From NCBI RefSeq assembly GCF_007747795.1, contig NZ_CP036275.1, positions 5,944,001 through 6,008,000 of the forward strand: a stretch of 64,000 nt of DNA. The letters are read 5' to 3'. The DNA comes from Maioricimonas rarisocia (lineage in GTDB: Bacteria; Planctomycetota; Planctomycetia; Planctomycetales; Planctomycetaceae). Below, in pieces: positions 8,571 to 17,366 of this stretch (positions are counted from its first letter, which is position 1; each line of letters begins with the position of its first letter). Made by a program: the position numbers and the translations under genes. The notes beneath the pieces are model-generated. The model saw only the letters and a list, made by a program, of their open reading frames with translations, was not told the origin of the DNA and ran no database searches.

Positions 8571-9863
8571 ATGATGCGCCGCGATGATTTTCTCGTCCAT
8601 CCCCGCGACGAACTGATGCAGACGATGGAGCGGATTTACCGCTACCGGATGACCACCACATCCGGCGGAAATCTGTCCATTCGGGATGATGAAGGGGACA
8701 TCTGGATTACCCCCGCCCGCATCGACAAGGGGCGGCTGCAGCGGGACGACATCGTCTGCGTCTCGCCGGACGACTACGTGAGCGGTCGGCACGGTCCCTC
8801 GTCGGAGCTGCCGTTCCACCGCGCCATCTACGAGGTCCGCCCCGACCTGAAGGCGGTCGTCCACGCGCATCCGGTCGCGCTGGTCGCCTGCAGCATCGCC
8901 CGTACGATTCCGGATACGCGACTGTTTCACCGGGCCTGGATGGTCTGCGGCGAAGTCGGTTTCGCCGATTACGCCCTGCCGGGCAGCGGCCAGCTCGGCA
9001 AGAACATCGCTGCCGTGTTCGAGAAAGGGGCGAACTGCGTACTGCTCGAGAACCACGGCGTCGTGGTGGCCGGCGAGTCGCTGCGGGAAGCGTTTGCCCG
9101 GTTTGAGACGCTGGAGTTCACCGCCAAGACACTGGTGAAGGCGAAGATTCTGGGGAATGTCCGTACGCTCTCGGACGAGGATATCCGACTGCCGCTCGAA
9201 CTGATTCCGGAGCCGACGTCCTGCACGCCGCCCGCTCCGTCGACGCTCGAAAAGGAGCTGCGGCAAACGCTGTGCGAGTTTGTCCGCCGGGGGTATCGGC
9301 AGCGGCTGATGATCAGCACCGAGGGGACATTCTCGGCAAGGATCGACGAGCGGTCGTTTCTGATTACGCCGGCCAACGTCGACCGCAACCTGATCACCCC
9401 ATCCGATCTGGTGCTCATTCACGACGGGCAGACAGAAGACGGCAAGTCTCCCAGCCGGGCGACCCCCGTACACCAGGCGATTTACGAACGGCACGCCGGC
9501 GTCCAGGCGATTACGAACGCGTACAGCGTCAACGCGTCCGCATTCAGCGTGACGTCGCTGCCGGTCGAGAGCCGCACGATCCCCGAAAGCTATCTGTTCC
9601 TGCGGGACGTGCAGCACATCCCGTACGGGGTGCAGTTCCGGGACCCACAGCAGGTGGCGGCAACGGTCTCCCCCGCGCAGCCATCGGCGATTCTGGAGAA
9701 CGACGGCGTCCTGGTCGTCGGCACCAGCGTGCTGGATGCGTTCGACCGTCTCGAGGTGTTCGAATCGACCGCCGAGGCGATCATCAACGCCCGCGTGCTG
9801 GGAGATGTCGCCCCCATGTCGGACGAAGTCATCGACGAGCTGGTGCAGGCGTTCTCGGGGTAG
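8571..9863 (+). CDS. Tandem class II aldolase/adducin protein, second domain degenerate
   Basis: Protein of 430 residues made of two class II aldolase/adducin domains. Family members with one domain of about 210 residues cleave or epimerise sugar phosphates such as fuculose 1-phosphate, using a zinc ion held by three His. Domain 1 (about residues 5-205) keeps the whole site: Glu79 in PSSELPFH, His98 and His100 in HAHP, and His162 in ENHG. Domain 2 (about 225-425) aligns over its whole length but has Ala297, Asn316, Tyr318 and Asp378 at the same four places, so it cannot bind zinc the same way. A strong AGGAGG at 8560-8565 sets the ATG at 8571. The double form suggests an internal pseudo-dimer. 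Substrate is unknown. Confidence 0.9.
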   Translation: MMRRDDFLVHPRDELMQTMERIYRYRMTTTSGGNLSIRDDEGDIWITPARIDKGRLQRDDIVCVSPDDYVSGRHGPSSELPFHRAIYEVRPDLKAVVHAHPVALVACSIARTIPDTRLFHRAWMVCGEVGFADYALPGSGQLGKNIAAVFEKGANCVLLENHGVVVAGESLREAFARFETLEFTAKTLVKAKILGNVRTLSDEDIRLPLELIPEPTSCTPPAPSTLEKELRQTLCEFVRRGYRQRLMISTEGTFSARIDERSFLITPANVDRNLITPSDLVLIHDGQTEDGKSPSRATPVHQAIYERHAGVQAITNAYSVNASAFSVTSLPVESRTIPESYLFLRDVQHIPYGVQFRDPQQVAATVSPAQPSAILENDGVLVVGTSVLDAFDRLEVFESTAEAIINARVLGDVAPMSDEVIDELVQAFSG

Positions 9864-10106
9864 CGGCCTCGACGTCGAATCCGCACCAGCAGGTCAGCGG
9901 TGCGCGAAATGGCGGCCGGTTCGGAACTCTCCCCCTACCGGAGCGGGCGGCTGTGAGGGAACGATGAACTTCGGTCGGGTTCGCGGTCCCGGCATGGGGG
10001 AATCTACTGGTCCCGGCAATCGTTCTGCTAGGATGCGCGGCTGTCGGACGATCGCGAAACGCTCAGCGCCGTCTGCAACGGAGATTCGAAAGAAAGGTCG
10101 ACAGCC

Positions 10107-11666
10107 ATGACGTTCCATGGGACTTCGGAATCGTCACCATCCCAGTCGCCGACGGTCGAGGACGTAACAGTCATTATCTTCGGCGCGTCCGGAGATCTGA
10201 CCGCGCGCAAGCTGATCCCCGCCCTCTACAGGTTGCGTCGCAACGGCTTCCTGGGGGACAAGTCGCAGATCATCGGCGTGGCCCGCCGCGAAAAGTCGGA
10301 CGAGCAGTTTCGCGACGAAATGGAAGAGGCGGTGCGCGAGCATGTCCGCACGCCCCCCAGCGACGAACAGTGGTCGGACTTCGCCGGCCGGCTGTACTAC
10401 CGCCGGGCCGATCTGACCGAGCCGGACGACTTCCCCAAGCTCCGCAAGGCGGTCGAGAAGCAGGAAGAAGAACGGGGGCTGAGCGGCCGCCGGATCGTCT
10501 ACCTGGCGACCGCACCGGAACTGTTCGCTCCCTCCGTCGAAGCGCTCGACAAGGCGGGGATGATTCCCGGTGCCGAGGAGCGCGACCGGCTGCGCGTCGT
10601 GATCGAGAAACCGTTCGGTCACGATCTGGAATCGGCCCAGAAGCTCAGCCACGAGCTGGGCCGGATGCTGGCCGAAGAGCAGATCTACCGGATCGATCAT
10701 TATCTCGGCAAAGAGACGGTCCAGAACATCCTGCTGTTCCGGTTCGGCAACGCGATCTTCGAGCCGCTATTCAATCGTACGCACGTCGATCATGTGCAGA
10801 TCACGGTGGCGGAGTCGCAGGGAATCGAAGGGGGCCGCGGCGGATACTACGACAAGTCGGGGGCGCTCAGGGACGTGTTGCAGAATCACGTGCTGCAGCT
10901 TCTCTGTCTGGTCGGGATGGAACCGCCGGCACTGTTTGAAGGGGAGTACATCCGGGACGAGAAGCTCAAGGTTCTGCAGGCGCTGGCGCCGGGACGGTCC
11001 GGGGCACTGCCTTCGTGGGCCGTTGCCGGACAGTATGCCGCCAGTGCCGTGAACGGCGAGCGGGTCAAGGCGTACGTCGACGAGGAGCGGATCCCGGCCG
11101 ATTCGAACCGGGAGACGTTTGTGGCGATGGAGGTTCGCCTGGACAACTGGCGCTGGGCGGGCGTGCCGTTCTATCTGCGAACCGGTAAACGGCTGGCCAG
11201 TCGGGTGACGGAAATCGCGATCCAGTTCAAGCATCCGCCGATGAATCTGTTTTCGACGGTGGAATGCGAAGGGACGATGTGCGATCTGGTCGAGGCCCGG
11301 CCGAACACGCTGATTTTTCACATCCAGCCGAACGAGTCGATTTCGCTCTCCTTCTCGGCGAAGCGTCCCGGGATGCAGTACCAGGTCCAGCCGGTCGACA
11401 TGGACTTCGACTATTCGGAGTCGTTCCAGATCGAGATGCCGGAGGCGTACGAGCGGTTGCTGCTGGATGTGATGCGGGGAGATTCGACGCTGTTCACCCG
11501 CAGCGACGAGCTCGAAGCGGCCTGGAGGTTTGTCGACCCGATCCTCCAGGCGTGGGAACAGCCGACGCACCGGCCGGAGCTTTATCCCGCAGGCACGTGG
11601 GGACCGAAGGCAGCCGAGCAGTTGCTGGCCCGCTCCGGTCGTACGTGGCGTCAGCCGGAGGGGTGA
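10107..11666 (+). CDS. zwf: Glucose-6-phosphate 1-dehydrogenase
   Basis: Catalyses oxidation of glucose 6-phosphate to 6-phosphogluconolactone with NADP+ (or NAD+), the entry to the oxidative pentose phosphate pathway, in the cytoplasm. The 519-residue length is usual. The nucleotide-binding motif FGASGDLTARK lies near residues 25-35, the conserved EKPFGHD follows, and the active-site signature RIDHYLGKE lies near residues 195-203. GGxxGYY-like and PRPG-type C-terminal elements are intact. A purine-rich GAAAGAAAGG precedes the ATG. It is a single gene here: neither 6-phosphogluconolactonase nor a glucose-6-phosphate dehydrogenase assembly protein follows. A long repeat-rich gap lies downstream. 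Confidence 0.97.
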   Translation: MTFHGTSESSPSQSPTVEDVTVIIFGASGDLTARKLIPALYRLRRNGFLGDKSQIIGVARREKSDEQFRDEMEEAVREHVRTPPSDEQWSDFAGRLYYRRADLTEPDDFPKLRKAVEKQEEERGLSGRRIVYLATAPELFAPSVEALDKAGMIPGAEERDRLRVVIEKPFGHDLESAQKLSHELGRMLAEEQIYRIDHYLGKETVQNILLFRFGNAIFEPLFNRTHVDHVQITVAESQGIEGGRGGYYDKSGALRDVLQNHVLQLLCLVGMEPPALFEGEYIRDEKLKVLQALAPGRSGALPSWAVAGQYAASAVNGERVKAYVDEERIPADSNRETFVAMEVRLDNWRWAGVPFYLRTGKRLASRVTEIAIQFKHPPMNLFSTVECEGTMCDLVEARPNTLIFHIQPNESISLSFSAKRPGMQYQVQPVDMDFDYSESFQIEMPEAYERLLLDVMRGDSTLFTRSDELEAAWRFVDPILQAWEQPTHRPELYPAGTWGPKAAEQLLARSGRTWRQPEG

Positions 11667-11734
11667 GGGGCGAGTCTTGAGAGCGGGGAATCGTAGGTGA
11701 GGTCAGGACATAGGTGGCGCTTTTGGAGTTTACG

Positions 11735-11760
11735 GGCAGACAGGAATGTCTGCCCCACCT
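11735..11760 (+). repeat. REP-like palindromic box, copy 1
   Basis: GGCAGACAGGAATGTCTGCC is a perfect 8-base inverted repeat around GGAA, followed by CCACCT. A half copy (GGAATG-CTGCCCCACCT) follows within a few bases. Confidence 0.75.
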
Positions 11761-12195
11761 GATGAGGAATGACTGCCCCACCTGGGCCGAACGACATTCG
11801 ACGCACATGCTCGCCTTGAAAGGGCGAGCATGGCACCCGACACAGGAAATACCAGCACGAAGCGCAAGCGAGTGGATGCTTGACCGGCATGCCCACCCGC
11901 CTGCGGCGTGAGGGCATGGCACCCTCGTTTGGCGACTTATCTCGTCTGCGACTGGGGCCGTGACGCGGATGCAACGCACGGGACCTGGAATTTGCATGGG
12001 GACCGTCGACGGTACTCATTGCCCGCCCCGAGCCCCAGCCACCCGGAGGCACTTGCATCGACCTCCTCATTCGGTGGCTCCGCTCGCGATGCCCGCACCC
12101 GCCTCGGGCACCCCGGGGAAAGTAAGATCGCTCGACGTTCGCACCGGCAGAGTCGGTGGCACACGAGGGGACGGCCCCGGATCGCTTGATTCAAA

Positions 12196-12221
12196 GGCAG
12201 ACAGGAATGTCTGCCCCACCT
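12196..12221 (+). repeat. REP-like palindromic box, copy 2
   Basis: Identical to copy 1 over all 26 bases, about 460 bases downstream, in the same orientation. Confidence 0.75.
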
Positions 12222-12358
12222 TGCATCCCGATCGCAAGCCATCCGCCGTGACGCGGCGATCACATACCACGCGTCAACAACGCCTGTGGTGCGTCGCCTG
12301 CGGCGACGGCACCCTACAGGTCGTCTCACGTCACCTACGCCCGGCTGGAATCAAGGGA

Positions 12359-12381
12359 AGGCAGGAATGCCTGCCCCACCT
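12359..12381 (+). repeat. REP-like palindromic box, copy 3 (compensated variant)
   Basis: AGGCAGGAATGCCTGCC followed by CCACCT. The arm is shortened on both sides so the palindrome is still intact. This points to selection for, or copying of, the folded form. Confidence 0.7.
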
Positions 12382-12412
12382 GGCGTACCGAGCTCGGGCC
12401 TCATCTCTGACG

Positions 12413-12844
12413 TTACGCCCGGCGGGGCTGCAGCGAGATTCTGGCCCAGCGGCAGACGAAGACCGCGGTCAGGCCGCAGGCCGCTCCGCAGATGTCGGCG
12501 AACCAGTCCATCAGATCCGGAGTCCGGCCGACTGGTGCCTGCAGCAGTTCGTCGATGCCGGCGTAGAGCGCGATCAGCACCGCCAGCAGCCCCAGCCCCG
12601 CCTGCGAACTGCGGGCTGAGCGCGTGCCGTCCTCTGCAGAGACCGGCCAGGTCGCCAGCAGGATCGACAGGACCGAGTACGCGCCGAAATGGACCAGCTT
12701 GTCCAGCCCCGGAAGGACGCCAGGCGTGTCCGGCACCGGAATGTGCATGACGATAAACAGCGTGACGCAGTAAGCGACTGTCACACGTTGGCGCGTCCTG
12801 GGCTCCATGGCGGCCCGGCACAGGAAGGACCAGAAACTCGTCAT
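12413..12844 (-). CDS. VanZ-like membrane protein
   Basis: Small integral membrane protein of 143 residues with four hydrophobic segments. The pattern fits the VanZ-like family: a first segment ending in DK-HFGAY (LDKLVHFGAYSVLSILLA) and a later DE-Q-PGRTPDLMDWFADICGAA-like stretch. The founding VanZ gives low-level teicoplanin resistance; most relatives have no known role and should not be read as resistance genes. Its ATG overlaps the stop codon of the upstream aminotransferase gene (ATGA), so it is probably translated by coupling. That partnership is odd and is noted as a finding. Confidence 0.85.
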   Translation of the reverse strand: MTSFWSFLCRAAMEPRTRQRVTVAYCVTLFIVMHIPVPDTPGVLPGLDKLVHFGAYSVLSILLATWPVSAEDGTRSARSSQAGLGLLAVLIALYAGIDELLQAPVGRTPDLMDWFADICGAACGLTAVFVCRWARISLQPRRA

Positions 12845-14109
12845 TGGTTTTCCGGATAAGGCATTTCGAGACGGTACTGCGGATGCTCTTCGATGTAGCG
12901 GGCAATCCGGTCAGTCCGCTCGAGGGCGGTCGGGATGAAGGCCAGGGCCTGCTCGAGACGTTCGTTCGGCTCGGCACAACTGAACCGCAGGAAGCCGGCT
13001 CCCGCTTCACCGAAGCACTCGCCACCCAGGCAGGCGATGCCGAAGTCGTCGTCGGCACCTTCCAGAAGATACATCGCCAATCCGTGGCTGGTGATCTTGT
13101 GTTCGTTGCAGATCGGGACAACGCGGGGAAAGACGTAGAATGTGGCGGCAGGATCGAGCGAATGGAACCCGTCCAACCGGTTCAGCCCGTCGGTCAGCAA
13201 CTGAACCTTCTCGCGGAACTTCAGCATCTGCTCGCTCCGCTGCTGACTGTCGTTCTTCAGGGCGTTCAGTCCCGCCTGCTGCACGAGCGGCGGCGTACAG
13301 GAGAGTGTGGTATTGATCATCTTGCCGATCGCATCGGCAATCGGGGCCGCCGAGACGGCAAAGCCGAGCCGCCATCCGCTCATGCTGTACGACTTGCTGA
13401 ACGTGTAAGCGGCGACGCACTGATCCATCATGCCCGGCTGTTCGAGCAGCGAGTGGTGGCGACCGTCCCAGACCATGTGGCAGTACGGCTCGTCGCTGAA
13501 GACGGCGATGTCCTTGCCGCGAATCAGGTCGGCGATGTCCTTCAGATCCTGCTGGGTGGTGACGCCGCCAGTCGGGTTGTGCGGCGTATTCAGGAAGATC
13601 GCCTTGGGAGAGGGATGCTCGCTGAGGAACCGCTCGATCTCGGCCACTTCGGGGCGGAAGGCATTCGGCTGCCGGAGCGGGCTGAAGACGATCTCGGCGG
13701 ACCGCCGCTGGATGTTCGGGACGTACGTCGGGAAGTACGGGCTGAAGACGAGCACGCCATCGCCGGAATTGAGGAATGCTTCGCAGAAGAACTGCTCGAA
13801 CACCTTGGCTCCGGGGCCGACGACGATGTTCTCGGGACCGGCGGGGATGTCGAATTCGCTGCGGACGAACTCGGCAGCTGCCTGGCGGAACTCGGGCAGA
13901 CCGGGGGAGGGGCAATAGTGCGTCTGGTTGTCGTTGATCGCCGCGACGCCGGCCGCTTTCGCGGACGAGGTCGATTCGAACGGGCTGTCGCCGATCTCCA
14001 GCTCGACGACGTCTTTCCCTTTTGCCTTGAGCTGTTTCGCGACGGCAAGGACCGTGAAGGCGGTTTCGACGGTCAGGGAGTTGGCGAATCGACTGAGTGT
14101 GGCAGCCAC
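12841..14109 (-). CDS. Class I/II pyridoxal-phosphate aminotransferase
   Basis: Fold-type I aminotransferase of about 422 residues, acting on an amino acid and a 2-oxo acid in the cytoplasm. It has the LEIGDSPF start region of aspartate-aminotransferase-like enzymes, NTPHNPTGG for cofactor and substrate contacts, and TFSKSYSMSGWRLGF with the Schiff-base Lys in SKSYS. The C-terminal Arg region (RFSCAEPNERLEQAL) is also typical. The start is uncertain: GTG at 14109 gives the usual N-terminus just before LSRFANSLTVETAF, while a longer frame runs to 14274 and would collide with the divergent DUF1549 gene. The stop overlaps the start of the VanZ-like gene by four bases. The substrate cannot be assigned. 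Confidence 0.9.
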   Translation of the reverse strand: MAATLSRFANSLTVETAFTVLAVAKQLKAKGKDVVELEIGDSPFESTSSAKAAGVAAINDNQTHYCPSPGLPEFRQAAAEFVRSEFDIPAGPENIVVGPGAKVFEQFFCEAFLNSGDGVLVFSPYFPTYVPNIQRRSAEIVFSPLRQPNAFRPEVAEIERFLSEHPSPKAIFLNTPHNPTGGVTTQQDLKDIADLIRGKDIAVFSDEPYCHMVWDGRHHSLLEQPGMMDQCVAAYTFSKSYSMSGWRLGFAVSAAPIADAIGKMINTTLSCTPPLVQQAGLNALKNDSQQRSEQMLKFREKVQLLTDGLNRLDGFHSLDPAATFYVFPRVVPICNEHKITSHGLAMYLLEGADDDFGIACLGGECFGEAGAGFLRFSCAEPNERLEQALAFIPTALERTDRIARYIEEHPQYRLEMPYPENQ

Positions 14110-14263
14110 GGCGGATGACTTTCTGCTTGGAGGGCACAGAGACAGATCGCGTTGTTTGAGGAGAATACCGATTCGGGCGTTGCGATTCGAGCGGTCACAA
14201 GGGGCGGGCGGCGGCGGCGGCTGGATCGTCTTGCGGAACGCATCAAAGAGCGTTAACGTGTCG

Positions 14264-15952
14264 ATGCGGCTCATGCTGCGCGCCGAAATGACTCCAAGGT
14301 GTTACTCCACGGGGAGATCGAGCGTGTTGAGAACGTGTCTGCCGGGAATCCTGCTGGTCGCGACGCTTGCCGTCGTCGGTGCCGTCGAGGGGAATACCCC
14401 GCCCGCAGATCCACTGGCCGCGGTGATCGATACGGCCATTTCGGCCCGCCTCCAGGATGCGGGCGTCCAGCCGGCGGAAACGCTGGATGACGAGCGGTTT
14501 CTGCGACGGCTGATGCTCGACCTGGCCGGACGCGTGCCGACGCTCGCCGAGCGGGAGGCATTTCTTGGCGACGCGTCTCCTGACAAGCGTGCCGCGTGGG
14601 TCGATCGGCTGCTGGAGTTGCCCGATTTTGCTCTCCACCTGCGGAACGAACTGGACCTGCTGCTGCTGGCGCGGCTGACGAGCGACAACGAATGGCGGGA
14701 GTACCTGCTCGAAGGAACCCGGGCCAACCGCGGCTGGGACGACCTGTTCCGCGAAATCATGCTGCCCGAGCGACTGCGGGAAGGCGAAAAGGGCCCGGCG
14801 GCGTTTCTGCGGGAGCGCGTCCGCGATCTCGACGACCTGACCAACGACACGGCCGTGCTGTTCTTCGGCGTGAACATCGGCTGTGCAAAGTGCCACGACC
14901 ATCCGCTGGTCCCGGACTGGGAACAGCAGCACTACTACGGCATGGCATCCTTCTTCCAGCGGACCTACCGCACCAAGAAGGGACTGCTGGCCGAACGGTT
15001 CGATGGCCGGCTGAAGTTCAAGACGGTCGTGGGAGACGAACTTGAAGCGGAGTTCATGTTTCTCAATGGGACTGCCGCCTACGAGCCCCCCGTGGAGCTG
15101 TCGGACGAACGCCGCAAGGAACTGGACGAACAGGTCCGCAAGGCACAGCGGGAAGACGATGCCGAGCCGCCCCGACCGGAGTTCAGCCCCCGGGCGGAGC
15201 TGGTGCGGATGGCGCTCGATCCCTCCGGGCCGGATTACTTTTCCCGCAACATGGTGAACCGGACCTGGGCGCGGCTGGTGGGACAGGGATTTGTCGAACC
15301 GCTCGATCAGATGCATTCCGAAAACCCGCCGAGTCATCCCGAACTGCTGGAGACACTGGCGAGTGACTTCGCGTCCAGCGGATACGACCTGAAGCGGCTG
15401 ATTCGCGGGATCGTGCTCAGCGAGACGTATGCGCGGGACAGTCGCCTCTCCGGGCGGCGTGAGGCTCCGGCCGCCGATCTGTTTGCGGTGGCCCTGCCCC
15501 GACCGCTCACGCCCCGGCAACTCTCGGCCTCGCTGCAGGTGGCGACCGCCATGCCGGAACGAATGCAGGGGCTGATCGCCGGCGAAGCGTGGGAAAGTGA
15601 GCGGGACTCCCTCGAGAACCGGGCCGACAGCTTCGCAAAGCAGATCGAAATCCCGGGTGAGAACTTCCAGGTGAGTGTCGACGAGGCCCTCCTGTTCACC
15701 AACAGCGAACGGGTCGCGAGCGACTACCTGAGGGATGCGGGGGACCGGCTCGTTCGGCATCTGAAATCACTCGACGGCGACGAGACCGTGGCAACCGTGG
15801 CGATGCAGGCCGTGCTGTCGCGCACACCGACGGCCGAGGAGCAGGCCCGAATCAGTGAGTACCTCGCCACACGGAGCGTCCGTCGTCTCGAAGCGATCCA
15901 GCAGATCGTGTGGGCGCTGATCGCTTCGCCGGAATTCCGGTTCAATCACTGA
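14264..15952 (+). CDS. Secreted DUF1549/DUF1553-type protein
   Basis: Planctomycete-type secreted protein of about 562 residues. After a hydrophobic N-terminus (LPGILLVATLAVVGAVEG) come a DUF1549 domain, with the DERFLRRLMLDLAGRVPT start, and a CAKCHDHP motif that looks like a c-type haem or metal site, near residues 207-214. The C-terminal half resembles a short DUF1553 domain, with RMALDPSGPDYFSRNMVNRTWARLVGQG and FVEPLDQMHSENPPSHPELL. Function is unproven; these proteins are thought to act at the cell surface together with DUF1501 partners. The start may instead be the ATG at 14288; no clear ribosome site decides it. It heads a run with the DUF1501 gene 48 bases on. Confidence 0.85.
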   Translation: MRLMLRAEMTPRCYSTGRSSVLRTCLPGILLVATLAVVGAVEGNTPPADPLAAVIDTAISARLQDAGVQPAETLDDERFLRRLMLDLAGRVPTLAEREAFLGDASPDKRAAWVDRLLELPDFALHLRNELDLLLLARLTSDNEWREYLLEGTRANRGWDDLFREIMLPERLREGEKGPAAFLRERVRDLDDLTNDTAVLFFGVNIGCAKCHDHPLVPDWEQQHYYGMASFFQRTYRTKKGLLAERFDGRLKFKTVVGDELEAEFMFLNGTAAYEPPVELSDERRKELDEQVRKAQREDDAEPPRPEFSPRAELVRMALDPSGPDYFSRNMVNRTWARLVGQGFVEPLDQMHSENPPSHPELLETLASDFASSGYDLKRLIRGIVLSETYARDSRLSGRREAPAADLFAVALPRPLTPRQLSASLQVATAMPERMQGLIAGEAWESERDSLENRADSFAKQIEIPGENFQVSVDEALLFTNSERVASDYLRDAGDRLVRHLKSLDGDETVATVAMQAVLSRTPTAEEQARISEYLATRSVRRLEAIQQIVWALIASPEFRFNH

Positions 15953-16000
15953 CGGTCTTCAGGAACGACTTACAGCCAGGCTGGCCAGGAGAGTCAGGCA

Positions 16001-17296
16001 ATGAAACGCAAAGCATGGTGCGGATCGGCCGAGCATCCCGTCTCGCGGCGGGGCTTTCTGGGTGCCGCGGCGGCAGGGACCGCGTTCGCAGCGGATATGA
16101 CGGTTCTTGACGGCCTCAAGCAGCAGGCACTCGCCGCGGAACTGAAACGGCAGCAGAAGCGGGTGATCCTGCTCTGGCTGGCGGGCGGAGCAAGTCAGCT
16201 GGAGACGTGGGATCCGAAGCCGGGTGCAGAGACTGGTGGACCGTTCCGGGCGATTCAGACGACTGTCCCGGGACTGGAGATCAGCGAACTGCTTCCCAAG
16301 CAGTCCCAGCGGATGCGGCAGACGGCGGTCATCCGGTCGCTCAACACGAAGATCGCCGACCACGGCGGCGGGTACCGCCTGATGGAAACCGGTCGGCTGC
16401 CGGAGCCGGGGGTGGCGTTTCCGCATCTGGGGGCGATCATCGCACGGGAGCTGGGACGGATCGACAGTCATGTTCCCGATCACGTCTCGATGTACACGTC
16501 GACGGAGGGACGCAGGAAAGGGACGGCCGGCTTTCTGGGGGCCCGCTACAACCCGATGTTCCTGACCGAGAACATGATGCCGGAGAACATCCGCCGGCTG
16601 GAGTCGATCTCGCAAGTCGATCATCAGGATCGGGCGGCGTTGCGGGACTTCTTCGCGGAGAAGTTCAGCCGTTCGGTCGACAGTGCGGCGGTCGCCAGCC
16701 ATGGGTCTGCCTACGAACGGGTCCGCGGCCTGATGGCGTCCGATCGCCTGTTCGACATCAGCGAAGAACCGCAGGCGATGCGGGAGAAGTATGGTCCCAC
16801 GCAGTTTGGCGAGCAGTGCCTGATCGCCCGACGGCTGGTCGAGGCGGGAGTGCCCTTCGTGAAAGTGGCTCGCGCCTGGTGGGACAGCCACGGCCAGAAC
16901 TTCGAAACGCACCGGGAGCTGTGCGCTGACCTCGACCACTGCATGTCGGCCCTGATGGACGACCTGGGCGATCGGGGGCTGCTCGAGAACACGCTGGTGA
17001 TCACGCTGGGCGAGTTCGGTCGAACGCCGCGGATTAACGGCAGCCTCGGGCGGGATCATTTCGCCAGTGCCTGGAGTTGCTCGCTGACCGGTTGCGGCAT
17101 CAAGGGGGGAGCGGTCTACGGCAAGACCGATGAGAAGGGGGCAACGGTCGTCGACGGGGAGATCGGTGCTGCCGATCTGTTCGCAACGATCTTCACCGCT
17201 CTCGGCATCGACTACGAGAAGGAATACATGCTGGGCAGCCGGCCGATTCCGATCTCGGACTTTGGCAGTTCTCCCGTCGAAGACGTGCTGGCCTGA
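16001..17296 (+). CDS. DUF1501 secreted protein, Tat signal
   Basis: DUF1501 protein of 431 residues, a family with an alkaline-phosphatase/sulfatase-like fold but unproven activity. A twin-arginine signal is seen at the start (VSRRGFLGAAAAGTAFA, residues 14-30), so it would be exported folded. The fold markers LLWLAGGASQLETWDPKPG, IRSLNTKIADHGGGY and TLGEFGRTPRINGSLGRDH are all present; the last carries likely metal ligands. It follows the DUF1549 gene by 48 bases and is followed by the WD40 gene, so the three probably form one transcript. Pairing of DUF1549 and DUF1501 genes is general in planctomycetes. Confidence 0.92.
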   Translation: MKRKAWCGSAEHPVSRRGFLGAAAAGTAFAADMTVLDGLKQQALAAELKRQQKRVILLWLAGGASQLETWDPKPGAETGGPFRAIQTTVPGLEISELLPKQSQRMRQTAVIRSLNTKIADHGGGYRLMETGRLPEPGVAFPHLGAIIARELGRIDSHVPDHVSMYTSTEGRRKGTAGFLGARYNPMFLTENMMPENIRRLESISQVDHQDRAALRDFFAEKFSRSVDSAAVASHGSAYERVRGLMASDRLFDISEEPQAMREKYGPTQFGEQCLIARRLVEAGVPFVKVARAWWDSHGQNFETHRELCADLDHCMSALMDDLGDRGLLENTLVITLGEFGRTPRINGSLGRDHFASAWSCSLTGCGIKGGAVYGKTDEKGATVVDGEIGAADLFATIFTALGIDYEKEYMLGSRPIPISDFGSSPVEDVLA

Positions 17297-17366
17297 AGCC
17301 GCCGGGCAAGACCGCGGTGGCCTCTCCTTCACATCGACACGCCGATCCGTACAGGGACGCGTTGCC

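Larger units (their letters stand above)
11667..12412. other. Gene-free palindromic repeat island
   Basis: About 750 bases between zwf and the VanZ-like gene contain no believable gene. They hold three copies of a palindromic box ending in CCCCACCT (listed separately), a half copy near 11766-11781, and several other hairpins, for example TGCTCGCC-TTGAAA-GGGCGAGCA near 11808. The phrase GCATGGCACCC also recurs near 11828 and, with small changes, near 11914. The look is that of REP-like or MITE-like extragenic repeats. Confidence 0.65.

Noticed and set aside
12413-12844. VanZ-like gene as an antibiotic-resistance gene
   Set aside because: Most VanZ-like family members have no link to resistance, and no van genes lie near.
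12844-14118. Open frame opposite the aminotransferase gene
   Set aside because: The minus strand encodes a complete aminotransferase with cofactor motifs; the plus-strand frame has only shadow composition.
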